The notes beneath the pieces are model-generated. The model saw nothing but the letters and a program-made list of their open reading frames with translations, searched no databases and was not told where the DNA came from. Below, in pieces: positions 1-8,258 of a stretch of 64,000 nucleotides of DNA. The stretch covers positions 17,431-81,430 of the forward strand of contig NZ_JADEYH010000023.1 in NCBI RefSeq assembly GCF_017114865.1. The letters run 5' to 3'. This DNA comes from Streptomyces verrucosisporus. Its GTDB lineage: Bacteria > Actinomycetota > Actinomycetes > Streptomycetales > Streptomycetaceae. Every line of letters starts with the position of its first letter. Within the stretch, counting starts at the first letter, position 1. Made by a program: the position numbers and the translations under genes.

Positions 1-1
1 C

Positions 2-610
2 GGGGACGGCCCGGCGGCGGTGGAGGCGGCCGAGGCGTGGCAGCCCGACCTGCTGGTCCTGGACGTGATGCTGCCGGGTTTCGACGGTCTGGAGGTCTGC
101 CGCCGGGTGCAGGCCCAGCGGCCGGTCCCGGTGCTGATGCTCACCGCCCGGGACGACGAGACCGACATGCTGGTCGGCCTGGGGGTCGGTGCGGACGACT
201 ACATGACCAAGCCCTTCTCCATGCGGGAGATGGTCGCGCGCGCCCACGTCCTGCTGCGCCGCGTGGAGCGGGCCACGATCGCCGCTTCCTCCCCCCGCTC
301 GGGCACGCTGCGGCTGGGCGAGCTGGAGATCGACAACGCCCAGCGCCGGGTGCGGGTGTCCGGCCGGGACGTCCATCTCACCCCGACCGAGTTCGACCTG
401 CTGGTCTGCCTGGCCAACTCCCCCCGCGCGGTGCTCTCGCGCGAACAGCTCCTGGCCGAGGTGTGGGACTGGGCGGACGCCTCGGGCACACGCACGGTCG
501 ACAGCCACATCAAGGCGCTGCGCCGGAAGATCGGCGCGGAGCGGATACGTACCGTCCACGGCGTCGGCTACGCGCTGGAGGCTCCCGCCCCGGCCCCCGA
601 CTGGACATGA
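2..610 (+). CDS. Two-component response regulator, OmpR family (5' end outside window)
   Basis: DNA-binding half of a two-component pair with the kinase that follows. The reading frame is open from the first bases, so the true start lies upstream of the window. The receiver domain shows the phosphoacceptor Asp in LLVLDVMLPGFDG (codon at 62-64), the conserved Thr in MLTARD and the Lys in TKPFSM. The C-terminal winged helix carries LTPTEFDLLV, SREQLLAEVW and TVDSHIKALRRKIG, typical of the OmpR/PhoB class. The stop overlaps the kinase start as ATGA, so the two are translationally coupled. The stimulus is not visible from sequence. From memory this matches the pair next to kgd in S. coelicolor. 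Confidence 0.93.
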   Translation, partial: GDGPAAVEAAEAWQPDLLVLDVMLPGFDGLEVCRRVQAQRPVPVLMLTARDDETDMLVGLGVGADDYMTKPFSMREMVARAHVLLRRVERATIAASSPRSGTLRLGELEIDNAQRRVRVSGRDVHLTPTEFDLLVCLANSPRAVLSREQLLAEVWDWADASGTRTVDSHIKALRRKIGAERIRTVHGVGYALEAPAPAPDWT

Positions 611-1701
611 GCGCGGCGGGCGCGGGCCGCCGCCGGCGCTCCCTGTGGAACCGGTTCTGGGAGGGCGTGCGCCCCGTGGACCCGTTCCGCTCCGTGAAGG
701 CCGCGCTGGGCGCGCTGGTGATCGTCACGGTGGCCATCACCACCCTGCTGACCATCGTCGCGGTCCACTCGGCCATCGAGCTGCGGGTGATCGCCCTGCT
801 CGCGGTGATCGCCTCGCTGGTGGTCACCCAGTTCGTGGCGCACGGGCTGGCCGCGCCGCTGGACGAGATGACGAACGCCGCCCGCTGGATGGCGCGCGGC
901 GACTACAGCCGGCGGGTCCGTGTCGACCGCCGCGACGAGCTGGGCGAGCTGGCCGGGACCTTCAACAGCATGGCCGCCGACCTGGAGGCCGCCGACCGGC
1001 ACCGCAAGGAGCTGGTGGCCAACGTCTCGCACGAGCTGCGCACCCCGATCGCGGCGCTGCGCGCGGTGCTGGAGAACGTGGTGGACGGGGTCTCCGAGGC
1101 CGATCCGGCGACGATGGACATCGCACTGCGGCAGACCGAGCGCCTGGGCCGCCTGGTGGAGCACCTGCTGGACCTGTCCAGGCTCGACAACGGCGTGGTG
1201 CCGCTGCACTCGCGCCGCTTCGAGGTGTGGCCCTACCTGGCGGGCGTGCTCAAGGAGGCCAACATGACCAAGGGTCAGGGGCACTCCCGCACCGACGTCC
1301 ACCTCCATCTGGAGGTGACACCGTCGGACATGGTCGCGTACGCCGACACCGAACGGCTGCACCAGGTGGTCGCCAACCTGATCGACAACGCCGTCAAGCA
1401 CAGTCCGTCCCACGGCCGGGTGACGGTGCGGGCACGCCCGGGCCGGGCGCCGCTGAGCCTGGAGCTGGAGGTGCTGGACGAGGGCCCGGGCATCCCGGAG
1501 GCGGACCGCGCCAGGGTCTTCGAGCGCTTCGGCCGCTCCGCCCCGGCCGAGGGCAAGGACGGCGGCACGGGGCTGGGGCTGGCCATCGCGCGCTGGGCGG
1601 TGGATCTGCACGGCGGGCGGATCGGAGTGGCCGAGTCCCCGCGCGGCTGCCGGATCCTCGTCACCCTTCCCGGCGATACGTCCGGACTGGAGTTGACGTA
1701 G
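607..1701 (+). CDS. Sensor histidine kinase, HAMP/HisKA/HATPase_c
   Basis: Membrane sensor kinase of 364 residues that phosphorylates the preceding regulator. The ATG at 607 sits in an ATGA overlap with the regulator stop. The N-terminus is basic (RRRRSLWNRFW), followed by two adjacent hydrophobic segments at about residues 35-80 (LGALVIVTVAITTLL and VIALLAVIASLVV) with almost no extracytoplasmic loop between them. A HAMP linker follows (LDEMTNAARWMARGDYSRRV). The phosphorylated His is H142 in NVSHELRTPIAA. The ATP-binding region has NLIDNAVKHS near residue 257, DEGPGIP and GTGLGLAIARWAV. The very short external loop suggests it senses a membrane or intramembrane signal; that is inference. 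Confidence 0.93.
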   Translation: MSAAGAGRRRRSLWNRFWEGVRPVDPFRSVKAALGALVIVTVAITTLLTIVAVHSAIELRVIALLAVIASLVVTQFVAHGLAAPLDEMTNAARWMARGDYSRRVRVDRRDELGELAGTFNSMAADLEAADRHRKELVANVSHELRTPIAALRAVLENVVDGVSEADPATMDIALRQTERLGRLVEHLLDLSRLDNGVVPLHSRRFEVWPYLAGVLKEANMTKGQGHSRTDVHLHLEVTPSDMVAYADTERLHQVVANLIDNAVKHSPSHGRVTVRARPGRAPLSLELEVLDEGPGIPEADRARVFERFGRSAPAEGKDGGTGLGLAIARWAVDLHGGRIGVAESPRGCRILVTLPGDTSGLELT

Positions 1702-1934
1702 GCTCGAAGCAGCCGCGAGGTGAGGGAGCGAAGCAGGGGCCACTCCCTGGGCCGCCCCTTCCCCGAAACAGTCGAACCATGTTCGTTTCCCGTCAGGGAA
1801 AGCGCCGAAACGCGCCTGTGAATGTGACTTAGACGACGCAAACACCATGCCGACTGCACCGAACGGCGCAGGGAGCGTAGCCTTTATTTCTGCTGTCCAC
1901 CCACACAGGTAAGCGGAAGAGGGCGGTTGCCGCC

Positions 1935-4900
1935 GTGTCGCCACAGGCCCCCAAGACTTCGAGTTCTCCCAGGACCGACCAGGACGGGCAGGGCAAGAGT
2001 CCTGCCGCTGGTTTCGGTGCCAACGAGTGGCTCGTCGACGAGATCTACCAGCAGTACCTCCAGGACCCGAACTCAGTGGACCGGGCCTGGTGGGACTTCT
2101 TCGCCGACTACAAGCCGGGACAGGCCGCCGGAGGTGCCGCGGCCCCCAGCGCGTCGAAGCCCGCGGGTGAGCCCCAGGCGTCACAGGCCTCCCGGCCTCA
2201 GCAGACGGCGCCCGCCGCGAAGGCCCCCGCGGCCGAGCCCGCCAAGGCCGCGCCCGCGAAGAGCGAGCCGGCCGCCAAGCCCGCCGCCGAGGGCGCGCCC
2301 CCCAGGAGCGAGCCCGCCAAGCCCGCCGCCGGGGCCGAGAGCGCCGAGGGCGGGGAAGGCCGGGCGGCCGGACCGGAGTACGTGCCGCTGCGCGGCCCGT
2401 CCGCCGCGGTCGCCCGGAACATGAACGCCTCGCTGGAGCTGCCCACCGCCACGTCGGTGCGCGCGATCCCGGTGAAGCTGCTCATCGACAACCGCATCGT
2501 CATCAACAACCACCTCAAGCGCGCCCGCGGCGGCAAGGTGTCCTTCACGCACCTCATCGGCTACGCCATGGTGCAGGCGCTCAAGGCGATGCCGTCGATG
2601 AACCACTCGTACACCGAGAAGGACGGCAAGCCGACGCTGGTCAAGCCCGACCACGTCAACCTCGGCCTGGCCATCGACCTGGTCAAGCCGGGCGGTGCCC
2701 GCCAGCTCGTGGTGGCCGCCATCAAGAAGGCCGAGACGCTGACCTTCTTCGAGTTCTGGCAGGCCTACGAGGACATCGTGCGCCGCGCCCGGAACAACAA
2801 GCTGACGATGGAGGACTTCTCCGGCGTCACCGCCTCGCTGACCAACCCCGGCGGCATCGGCACCGTCCACTCGGTGCCGCGCCTGATGCCCGGCCAGGGC
2901 CTGATCATCGGCGTCGGCGCGATGGAGTACCCGGCGGAGTTCCAGGGCACCTCGCAGGACACCCTGAACAAGCTGGGCGTCTCCAAGGTCATGACGCTGA
3001 CCAGCACCTACGACCACCGGGTGATCCAGGGCGCCGCCTCCGGCGAGTTCCTGCGGATCATGCACCAGCTGCTGCTCGGCGAGAACGACTTCTACGACGA
3101 GATCTTCAAGGCGCTGCGCATCCCCTACGAGCCGGTGCGCTGGCTGCGCGACATCGACGTCTCCCACGACGACGACGTCACCAAGGCCGCCCGTGTCTTC
3201 GACCTGATCCACTCCTACCGGGTCCGCGGCCACGTCATGGCCGACACCGACCCGCTGGAGTACGAGCAGCGCAAGCACCCCGACCTGGACATCACCGAGC
3301 ACGGGCTCACCCTGTGGGACCTGGAGCGGGAGTTCGCGGTCGGCGGCTTCGCCGGCAAGTCCCTGATGAAGCTGCGCGACATCCTGGGCGTGCTGCGCGA
3401 CTCGTACTGCCGCACCACCGGCATCGAGTACATGCACATCCAGGACCCCAAGCAGCGCAAGTGGATCCAGGACCGCGTCGAGCGCCCGCACTCCTCGCTG
3501 GAGCGCGACGAGCAGCTGCGCATCCTGCGCAGGCTGAACGCCGCCGAGGCGTTCGAGGTCTTCCTGCAGACCAAGTACGTGGGCCAGAAGCGCTTCTCGC
3601 TGGAGGGCGGCGAATCCGTCATCCCGATGCTGGACGCCGTGCTCGACGCCGCCGCCGAGGCGCGTCTGGACGAGGTCGTCGTCGGCATGGCCCACCGCGG
3701 CCGCCTCAACGTGCTGGCCAACATCGTGGGCAAGTCCTACGCCCAGATCTTCCGCGAGTTCGAGGGCAACCTCGACCCGAAGTCGATGCACGGCTCCGGC
3801 GACGTGAAGTACCACCTGGGCGCCGAGGGCACCTTCACCGGCCTGGACGGCGAGGAGATCAAGGTCTCCCTCACCGCCAACCCCTCCCACCTGGAGGCCG
3901 TGGACCCGGTCGTGGAGGGCGTGGCCCGCGCCAAGCAGGACATCATCGGCAAGGGCGGCACGGACTTCACCGTCCTGCCCGTCCAGCTCCACGGCGACGC
4001 GGCCTTCGCGGGCCAGGGCGTGGTGGCCGAGACGCTGAACATGTCGCAGCTGCGCGGCTACCGCACCGGCGGCACCGTGCACGTGGTCATCAACAACCAG
4101 GTCGGCTTCACCGCCCCGCCGGAGTCGGCGCGCTCCTCGATGTACGCCACGGACGTGGCGCGGATGATCGAGGCTCCGGTCTTCCACGTCAACGGCGACG
4201 ACCCGGAGGCCTGTGTGCGCGTGGCGCGGCTCGCCTTCGAGTTCCGCCAGGCGTTCAACAAGGACGTGGTGATCGACCTCATCTGCTACCGCCGCCGCGG
4301 TCACAACGAGGCCGACAACCCGCACTTCACCCAGCCGGTGATGTACAACCTGATCGACAAGAAGCGCTCGGTGCGCAAGCTCTACACCGAGTCGCTGATC
4401 GGCCGGGGCGACATCACGCTGGAGGAGGCCGAGCAGGCGCTCCAGGACTTCCAGGGGCAGCTGGAGAAGGTCTTCACCGAGGTCCGCGACGCCACCAGCC
4501 GGCCGGCCCCGGCGGAGGTTCCGGCCCCGCAGGCGGAGTTCCCGGTCTCGGTGGACACCGGCGTCAGCGCGGAGGTCCTCAAGCGGATCGCCGAGTCCCA
4601 GGTCAACATCCCCGAGCGGATCACCGTCCACCCCAGGCTGCTGCCGCAGCTCCAGCGCCGCGCGGCGATGGTGGAGGAGGACAGGATCGACTGGGCGATG
4701 GGCGAGACGCTCGCCGTCGGCTCGCTGCTGATGGAGGGCACCCCCGTCCGGCTGGCCGGCCAGGACTCCCGCCGCGGCACCTTCGGCCAGCGCCACGCGG
4801 TGCTGGTGGACCGGGAGACCGGCGAGGACTACACCCCGCTGCTCTACCTGTCCGAGGACCAGGCCCGCTTCAACGTCTACGACTCGCTGCTGAGCGAGTA

Positions 4901-5738
4901 CGCGGCGATGGGCTTCGAGTACGGCTACTCCCTGGCCCGCCCCGAGGCGCTGGTGATGTGGGAGGCGCAGTTCGGCGACTTCGTCAACGGCGCGCAGACG
5001 GTCGTGGACGAGTTCATCTCCTCGGCCGAGCAGAAGTGGGGCCAGACCTCCGGCGTCACGCTGCTGCTGCCGCACGGCTACGAGGGCCAGGGCCCGGACC
5101 ACTCCTCGGCCCGGATCGAGCGCTTCCTCCAGCTGTGCGCGCAGAACAGCATGACGGTCGCGGCGCCGACCCTGCCCTCGAACTACTTCCACCTGCTGCG
5201 CTGGCAGGTGCACAACCCGCACCACAAGCCGCTGGTCGTCTTCACCCCGAAGTCGATGCTCCGGCTCAAGGCGGCGACCTCGAAGGCGGCGGAGTTCGCC
5301 TCCGGCGGCTTCCGCCCGGTCATCGGCGACGCCTCGGTGGACCCGGCCCAGGTGCGCAAGGTCGTCTTCTGCTCCGGCAAGGTCTACTACGACCTCGCAG
5401 CCGAGCGGAGCAAGCGGGGCGTGACCGACACCGCGATCATCCGGCTGGAGCGGCTGTACCCGCTGCCCAGCAAGGAGATCCAGGCCGAGATGGCCCGCTA
5501 CTCCGGCGCGTCGACGATCGTGTGGGCGCAGGAGGAGCCGGCGAACCAGGGCGCGTGGCCGTTCATCGCGCTCAATCTGGTGGACCACCTCGACCTGTTC
5601 ATCGGCTCGGGGAAGGCCCCGAACGCGGACCGGCTGCGCCGGGTCTCGCGTCCGTCCTCCTCCTCCCCGGCGGTGGGCTCCGCCAAGCGTCACCAGGCCG
5701 AGCAGCAGCAGCTGGTCGACGAGGTCTTCGACCTCTGA
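1935..5738 (+). CDS. kgd: Multifunctional 2-oxoglutarate decarboxylase/dehydrogenase E1-E2 (Kgd)
   Basis: Thiamine-diphosphate enzyme of the TCA cycle acting on 2-oxoglutarate, 1267 residues, the fused actinobacterial form. Start GTG 1935 follows a purine-rich site (AAGAGGG). The N-terminal helix FGANEWLVDEIYQQYL (about 27-42) recruits partners in this family. An Ala/Pro/Lys-rich linker follows to about 130. The acyltransferase-like domain spans about 135-370 and contains HRVIQG at H361, where true acyltransferases have HRxxDG. The E1 part includes VVGMAHRGRLNVLANIVGK (about 580) and VNGDDPEACVR...RRRGHNEADNP (about 750-795), the thiamine/Mg region. No lipoyl domain is present, as in other Kgd proteins. 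Upstream, 1702-1934 holds only a probable promoter region. The gene stands alone, closed by a strong hairpin. Confidence 0.97.
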   Translation: MSPQAPKTSSSPRTDQDGQGKSPAAGFGANEWLVDEIYQQYLQDPNSVDRAWWDFFADYKPGQAAGGAAAPSASKPAGEPQASQASRPQQTAPAAKAPAAEPAKAAPAKSEPAAKPAAEGAPPRSEPAKPAAGAESAEGGEGRAAGPEYVPLRGPSAAVARNMNASLELPTATSVRAIPVKLLIDNRIVINNHLKRARGGKVSFTHLIGYAMVQALKAMPSMNHSYTEKDGKPTLVKPDHVNLGLAIDLVKPGGARQLVVAAIKKAETLTFFEFWQAYEDIVRRARNNKLTMEDFSGVTASLTNPGGIGTVHSVPRLMPGQGLIIGVGAMEYPAEFQGTSQDTLNKLGVSKVMTLTSTYDHRVIQGAASGEFLRIMHQLLLGENDFYDEIFKALRIPYEPVRWLRDIDVSHDDDVTKAARVFDLIHSYRVRGHVMADTDPLEYEQRKHPDLDITEHGLTLWDLEREFAVGGFAGKSLMKLRDILGVLRDSYCRTTGIEYMHIQDPKQRKWIQDRVERPHSSLERDEQLRILRRLNAAEAFEVFLQTKYVGQKRFSLEGGESVIPMLDAVLDAAAEARLDEVVVGMAHRGRLNVLANIVGKSYAQIFREFEGNLDPKSMHGSGDVKYHLGAEGTFTGLDGEEIKVSLTANPSHLEAVDPVVEGVARAKQDIIGKGGTDFTVLPVQLHGDAAFAGQGVVAETLNMSQLRGYRTGGTVHVVINNQVGFTAPPESARSSMYATDVARMIEAPVFHVNGDDPEACVRVARLAFEFRQAFNKDVVIDLICYRRRGHNEADNPHFTQPVMYNLIDKKRSVRKLYTESLIGRGDITLEEAEQALQDFQGQLEKVFTEVRDATSRPAPAEVPAPQAEFPVSVDTGVSAEVLKRIAESQVNIPERITVHPRLLPQLQRRAAMVEEDRIDWAMGETLAVGSLLMEGTPVRLAGQDSRRGTFGQRHAVLVDRETGEDYTPLLYLSEDQARFNVYDSLLSEYAAMGFEYGYSLARPEALVMWEAQFGDFVNGAQTVVDEFISSAEQKWGQTSGVTLLLPHGYEGQGPDHSSARIERFLQLCAQNSMTVAAPTLPSNYFHLLRWQVHNPHHKPLVVFTPKSMLRLKAATSKAAEFASGGFRPVIGDASVDPAQVRKVVFCSGKVYYDLAAERSKRGVTDTAIIRLERLYPLPSKEIQAEMARYSGASTIVWAQEEPANQGAWPFIALNLVDHLDLFIGSGKAPNADRLRRVSRPSSSSPAVGSAKRHQAEQQQLVDEVFDL

Positions 5739-5791
5739 GCCGGCGAGGCCGGCAGAAGGGCCGAGGGCGGCCGGCCGCCGCCCGCAGGCCC

Positions 5792-5832
5792 CGTGGGGCC
5801 CGTACCGTCACCTCGACGGTACGGGCCCCACG
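5792..5832 (+). terminator. Intrinsic-type hairpin after kgd
   Basis: Perfect 18-bp inverted repeat (5792-5809 with 5815-5832) around a 5-nt loop, 54 bases after the kgd stop and before the next ribosome site. There is no long T-run, which is usual for Streptomyces terminators. Confidence 0.85.
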
Positions 5833-5877
5833 CCCGTGATACCCACGCACCCCATCAGGCCCCGACAGGAGACGGCC

Positions 5878-6054
5878 ATGTACTTCACCGACCGCGGTAT
5901 CGAGGAGCTGGCGCAGCGGCGCGGCGAGGAGGAGGTCACCTTCGAGTGGCTCTCCGAGCAGCTGCGGACCTTCGTCGACCTCAACCCGGACTTCGAGGTG
6001 CCCGTGGAGCGGCTGGCGACCTGGCTGGCGCGCCTGGACGACGAGGACGAGTGA
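5878..6054 (+). CDS. Small DUF6104-type protein
   Basis: A 58-residue acidic protein (MYFTDRGIEELAQRRGEEE...) with no signal peptide or membrane segment. ATG 5878 is preceded by AGGAG at 5867-5871. I recognise the sequence as a small conserved Streptomyces family (DUF6104) of unknown function, whose members are all near this length. It contains VTFEWLSEQLRTFVDLNPDFEVPVERLATWLARLDDEDE-type text, predicted helical with a negatively charged tail. It follows the kgd terminator, so it probably has its own promoter within or just after that hairpin. No catalytic motif is visible. Confidence 0.75.
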   Translation: MYFTDRGIEELAQRRGEEEVTFEWLSEQLRTFVDLNPDFEVPVERLATWLARLDDEDE

Positions 6055-6097
6055 CGGCGGGCGGCCCGCGCGCCCGCCGTGCGGCCGTGCGCTTCCC

Positions 6098-6150
6098 TTG
6101 ACTTCCCGCAACCGCGACATATCGTGTCTCAACAGGGACGCGATATGTCG
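6098..6150 (+). promoter_or_regulatory. Promoter with inverted-repeat operator ahead of the DUF4097-padR operon
   Basis: A -35-like TTGACT (6098-6103) and a -10-like TATCGT (6120-6125) are 16 bp apart. A 14-nt inverted repeat with one mismatch (6115-6128 against 6137-6150, core CGACATATCG/CGATATGTCG) covers the -10 and the likely transcription start. PadR regulators bind such dyads and usually repress their own operon; the second gene here encodes PadR. Autorepression is therefore the simplest reading (inference). Confidence 0.75.
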
Positions 6151-6177
6151 TCGTACGCCGATGCAGGGGAGGCCGCC

Positions 6178-7083
6178 GTGCCAGGCCGGTCCGAGTGGTC
6201 CGTGGACGCGCCGTGCGCGCTCGTCTTCGAGGAGGACGTTCACACACTGCGGGTGCGCGTGGTGGGCGGCGCGGTGAATGTCGTCGGCACCGACTCCCCG
6301 CCCGCCAGGCTGGAGGTCGGGGCCGTCACCGGACCCCCGCCGACGGTCCGGCTGGAGGACGGCACGCTCACGGTCGCCTACGACGACCTGCCCTGGAAGG
6401 GCTTCCTCTCCCTCCTCGACCGCGAGACGTGGCCGCACAGCGCCGACGTCTCGCTCGCCGTGCCCGCCGGCGTCCGGGTCGAGGTCGGTGTGGTCGGGGC
6501 CGACGCGGTGGTCACCGGTATCGAGGGGCGCACCGAGGTGCGCGGGGTCACCGGCGGCATCACGCTGGTGGGCCTGCGCGGCGACGTACGGGTCGACACC
6601 GTCTCCGGCGATGTGCAGGCACAGGGCGTGACGGGGGGCCTGCGCTTCAACTCCGTCTCCGGTGATCTCACGGTCATCGACGGCGGCGGCTCGCCGGTGC
6701 GGGCCGACTCCGTCAGCGGCGACATGGCGGTCGACCTGGCCCCGGCGCGGGAGCGGCGGCGCACCGATGTCCGGCTGAGTTCCGTGTCGGGCGGGATAGC
6801 CCTGCGGCTGCCGGAGCCGGCCGACGCCGCCGTGGAGGCGGGCACCGCCGCGGGCGCCGTCTCCTGCGCCTTCGAGGAGCTGCGGATATCGGGGCAGTGG
6901 GGCGCCAGGCGTGTCACCGGCACCCTCGGCACGGGCGACGGACTGCTGCGGGCCACCACCGTCTCCGGCTCGATCGCCCTGCTGCGCCGCCCGGAGCCGG
7001 AAGCCGGCGAGGAGGCCGGCGCCCCCTTCGCGCCCGGCGGCACACCCTCGCCGGCCGAGCCCTCCCCCCGTAAGGACGTGTGA
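6178..7083 (+). CDS. DUF4097-family beta-strand-repeat protein
   Basis: A 301-residue protein made almost wholly of short beta-strand repeats such as VRVDTVSGDVQAQGVTGGLRFNSVSGDLTV, the hallmark of DUF4097 (a predicted right-handed beta-helix/adhesin-like fold). There is no signal peptide and no transmembrane segment, so it is probably cytoplasmic. GTG 6178 is preferred because AGGGGAGG lies 5 nt upstream. An ATG at 6145 in frame lies inside the operator repeat with a weaker site. The stop is followed one base later by the padR start, so the two form an operon. Streptomyces DUF4097-PadR pairs are common; their molecular role is not established. Confidence 0.85.
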   Translation: MPGRSEWSVDAPCALVFEEDVHTLRVRVVGGAVNVVGTDSPPARLEVGAVTGPPPTVRLEDGTLTVAYDDLPWKGFLSLLDRETWPHSADVSLAVPAGVRVEVGVVGADAVVTGIEGRTEVRGVTGGITLVGLRGDVRVDTVSGDVQAQGVTGGLRFNSVSGDLTVIDGGGSPVRADSVSGDMAVDLAPARERRRTDVRLSSVSGGIALRLPEPADAAVEAGTAAGAVSCAFEELRISGQWGARRVTGTLGTGDGLLRATTVSGSIALLRRPEPEAGEEAGAPFAPGGTPSPAEPSPRKDV

Positions 7084-7084
7084 C

Positions 7085-8182
7085 ATGCCCCCCGTCTTCG
7101 CCCACGGCCGACTGCGCCTGTACCTGCTGAAGCTGCTCGACGAGGCACCGCGCCACGGCTACGAGGTGATCCGGTTGCTGGAGGAACGCTTCCAGGGGCT
7201 GTACGCGCCCTCGGCCGGCACCGTCTATCCGCGACTGGCCAAGCTGGAGGCCGAGGGGCTGGTCAGCCACACCACCGAGGGCGGCCGCAAGGTCTACTCG
7301 CTCACCGACGCCGGCCGCGCCGAACTCGCCGACAGGCAGGGTGAGCTGACCGATCTGGAGCTGGAGATCCACCGCTCGCTGGCGGCGCTGGCCGCCGACA
7401 TCCGCGAGGACGTCAGCGGCGCGGCCGGCGACCTGCGCCGCGAGATGCGCGAGGCGGCCGAGCGGACCCGCGGCGCCGGGCGGGCTCCGGGCGCCGAAGG
7501 AGGCGAAGACTCCGGGGGCGGCGGTACGTCCGCGCCCGGCTGGGAGAAGGCGTGGGAGAGCATCCGGGAGGGCTCCTGGGGCGACGAGGACTCTCTGCGG
7601 GCCGCACGCGAGGAGATGCGCCGGGCCGGTGAGCAGTGGAAGGAGCAGGCCCGCCGCGCCCGCCAGGAGGCCCAGCAGGCCCGGCTCCAGGCGCGCAGGG
7701 CCCGGCAGGCGCGGGACGCCGCCCGCCAGGAGGCCGAGCGGATCGCCCGCCAGGTCCAGGAGCAGGTCCAGTCGCACGCCCAGCGGGGCGACTGGCAGGG
7801 CGCGGTGCGCGCGGGCATGTCGGAACTGGGCAGGCACCTGGGCGGGCTGGGGGGCCTGAGCGGTCTGGGAGACCTGGGCGGCGCAGGCGGCCGGGCCACG
7901 CCACGGCCGAAGCGGGCGGAGCCGGACGAACGGACGGATGCGGCACGGGCGGCGGCTCCCGGGTGGGCGGAGGAGCCCGCCACGCCGTCCGGCGACCCCC
8001 GGCGCGATCTGGAGCGGCTGCTGGACCGGTTCCGCGACGACGTGCGGGACGCGGCCCGCGATCACGGCGTGGACGAGGAGCGGCTGCGCGAGGCCCGCCG
8101 CCACCTGTCGACGGCGGCGGCCCGCATCGTCTCCCTGCTGCGTCCGCCCGGCACGGACGGCCGGGGCGGCCCGGGGGCGTAG
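7085..8182 (+). CDS. PadR-family transcriptional regulator with long coiled-coil C-terminus
   Basis: Winged-helix regulator. Residues 1-90 match PadR: HGRLRLYLLKLLDEAPRHGYEVIRLLEERF, then SAGTVYPRLAKLEAEGLVSHTTEGGRKVYSLTDAGRAEL. At 365 residues it is about twice the length of ordinary PadR proteins. The middle (about 180-235) is an Arg/Gln/Ala-rich predicted coiled coil (RQEAQQARLQARRARQARD), followed by a Gly/Leu-rich stretch and a final helical segment RRDLERLLDRFRDDVRDAARDHG. ATG 7085 starts one base after the DUF4097 stop. The upstream dyad at 6115-6150 is its likely operator. The effector is unknown. Confidence 0.88.
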   Translation: MPPVFAHGRLRLYLLKLLDEAPRHGYEVIRLLEERFQGLYAPSAGTVYPRLAKLEAEGLVSHTTEGGRKVYSLTDAGRAELADRQGELTDLELEIHRSLAALAADIREDVSGAAGDLRREMREAAERTRGAGRAPGAEGGEDSGGGGTSAPGWEKAWESIREGSWGDEDSLRAAREEMRRAGEQWKEQARRARQEAQQARLQARRARQARDAARQEAERIARQVQEQVQSHAQRGDWQGAVRAGMSELGRHLGGLGGLSGLGDLGGAGGRATPRPKRAEPDERTDAARAAAPGWAEEPATPSGDPRRDLERLLDRFRDDVRDAARDHGVDEERLREARRHLSTAAARIVSLLRPPGTDGRGGPGA

Positions 8183-8226
8183 GGAGTTCGGCGGCCCGCC
8201 TCCCCGGGAACGGTGGCGGGCCGCCG

Positions 8227-8258
8227 GACCGTCAGACCGTCAGACCGTCAGACCGTCA
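8227..8258. repeat. Four tandem copies of the 8-mer GACCGTCA
   Basis: The unit GACCGTCA occurs four times head to tail and overlaps the last codons and the stop (8248-8250) of the minus-strand oxidoreductase. A change in copy number would not alter the protein upstream of the repeat but could change its last residues. Confidence 0.9.

Noticed and set aside
568..2184. 538-residue minus-strand frame over the kinase gene and kgd leader
   Set aside because: Antisense to the kinase; Arg/Gln/His-rich low-complexity text with no homology signal.
2181..5693. 1170-residue open frame on the minus strand across kgd
   Set aside because: Antisense shadow of a GC-rich gene; Leu/Val/Gly/His-rich with no domain, while kgd on the plus strand is fully conserved.
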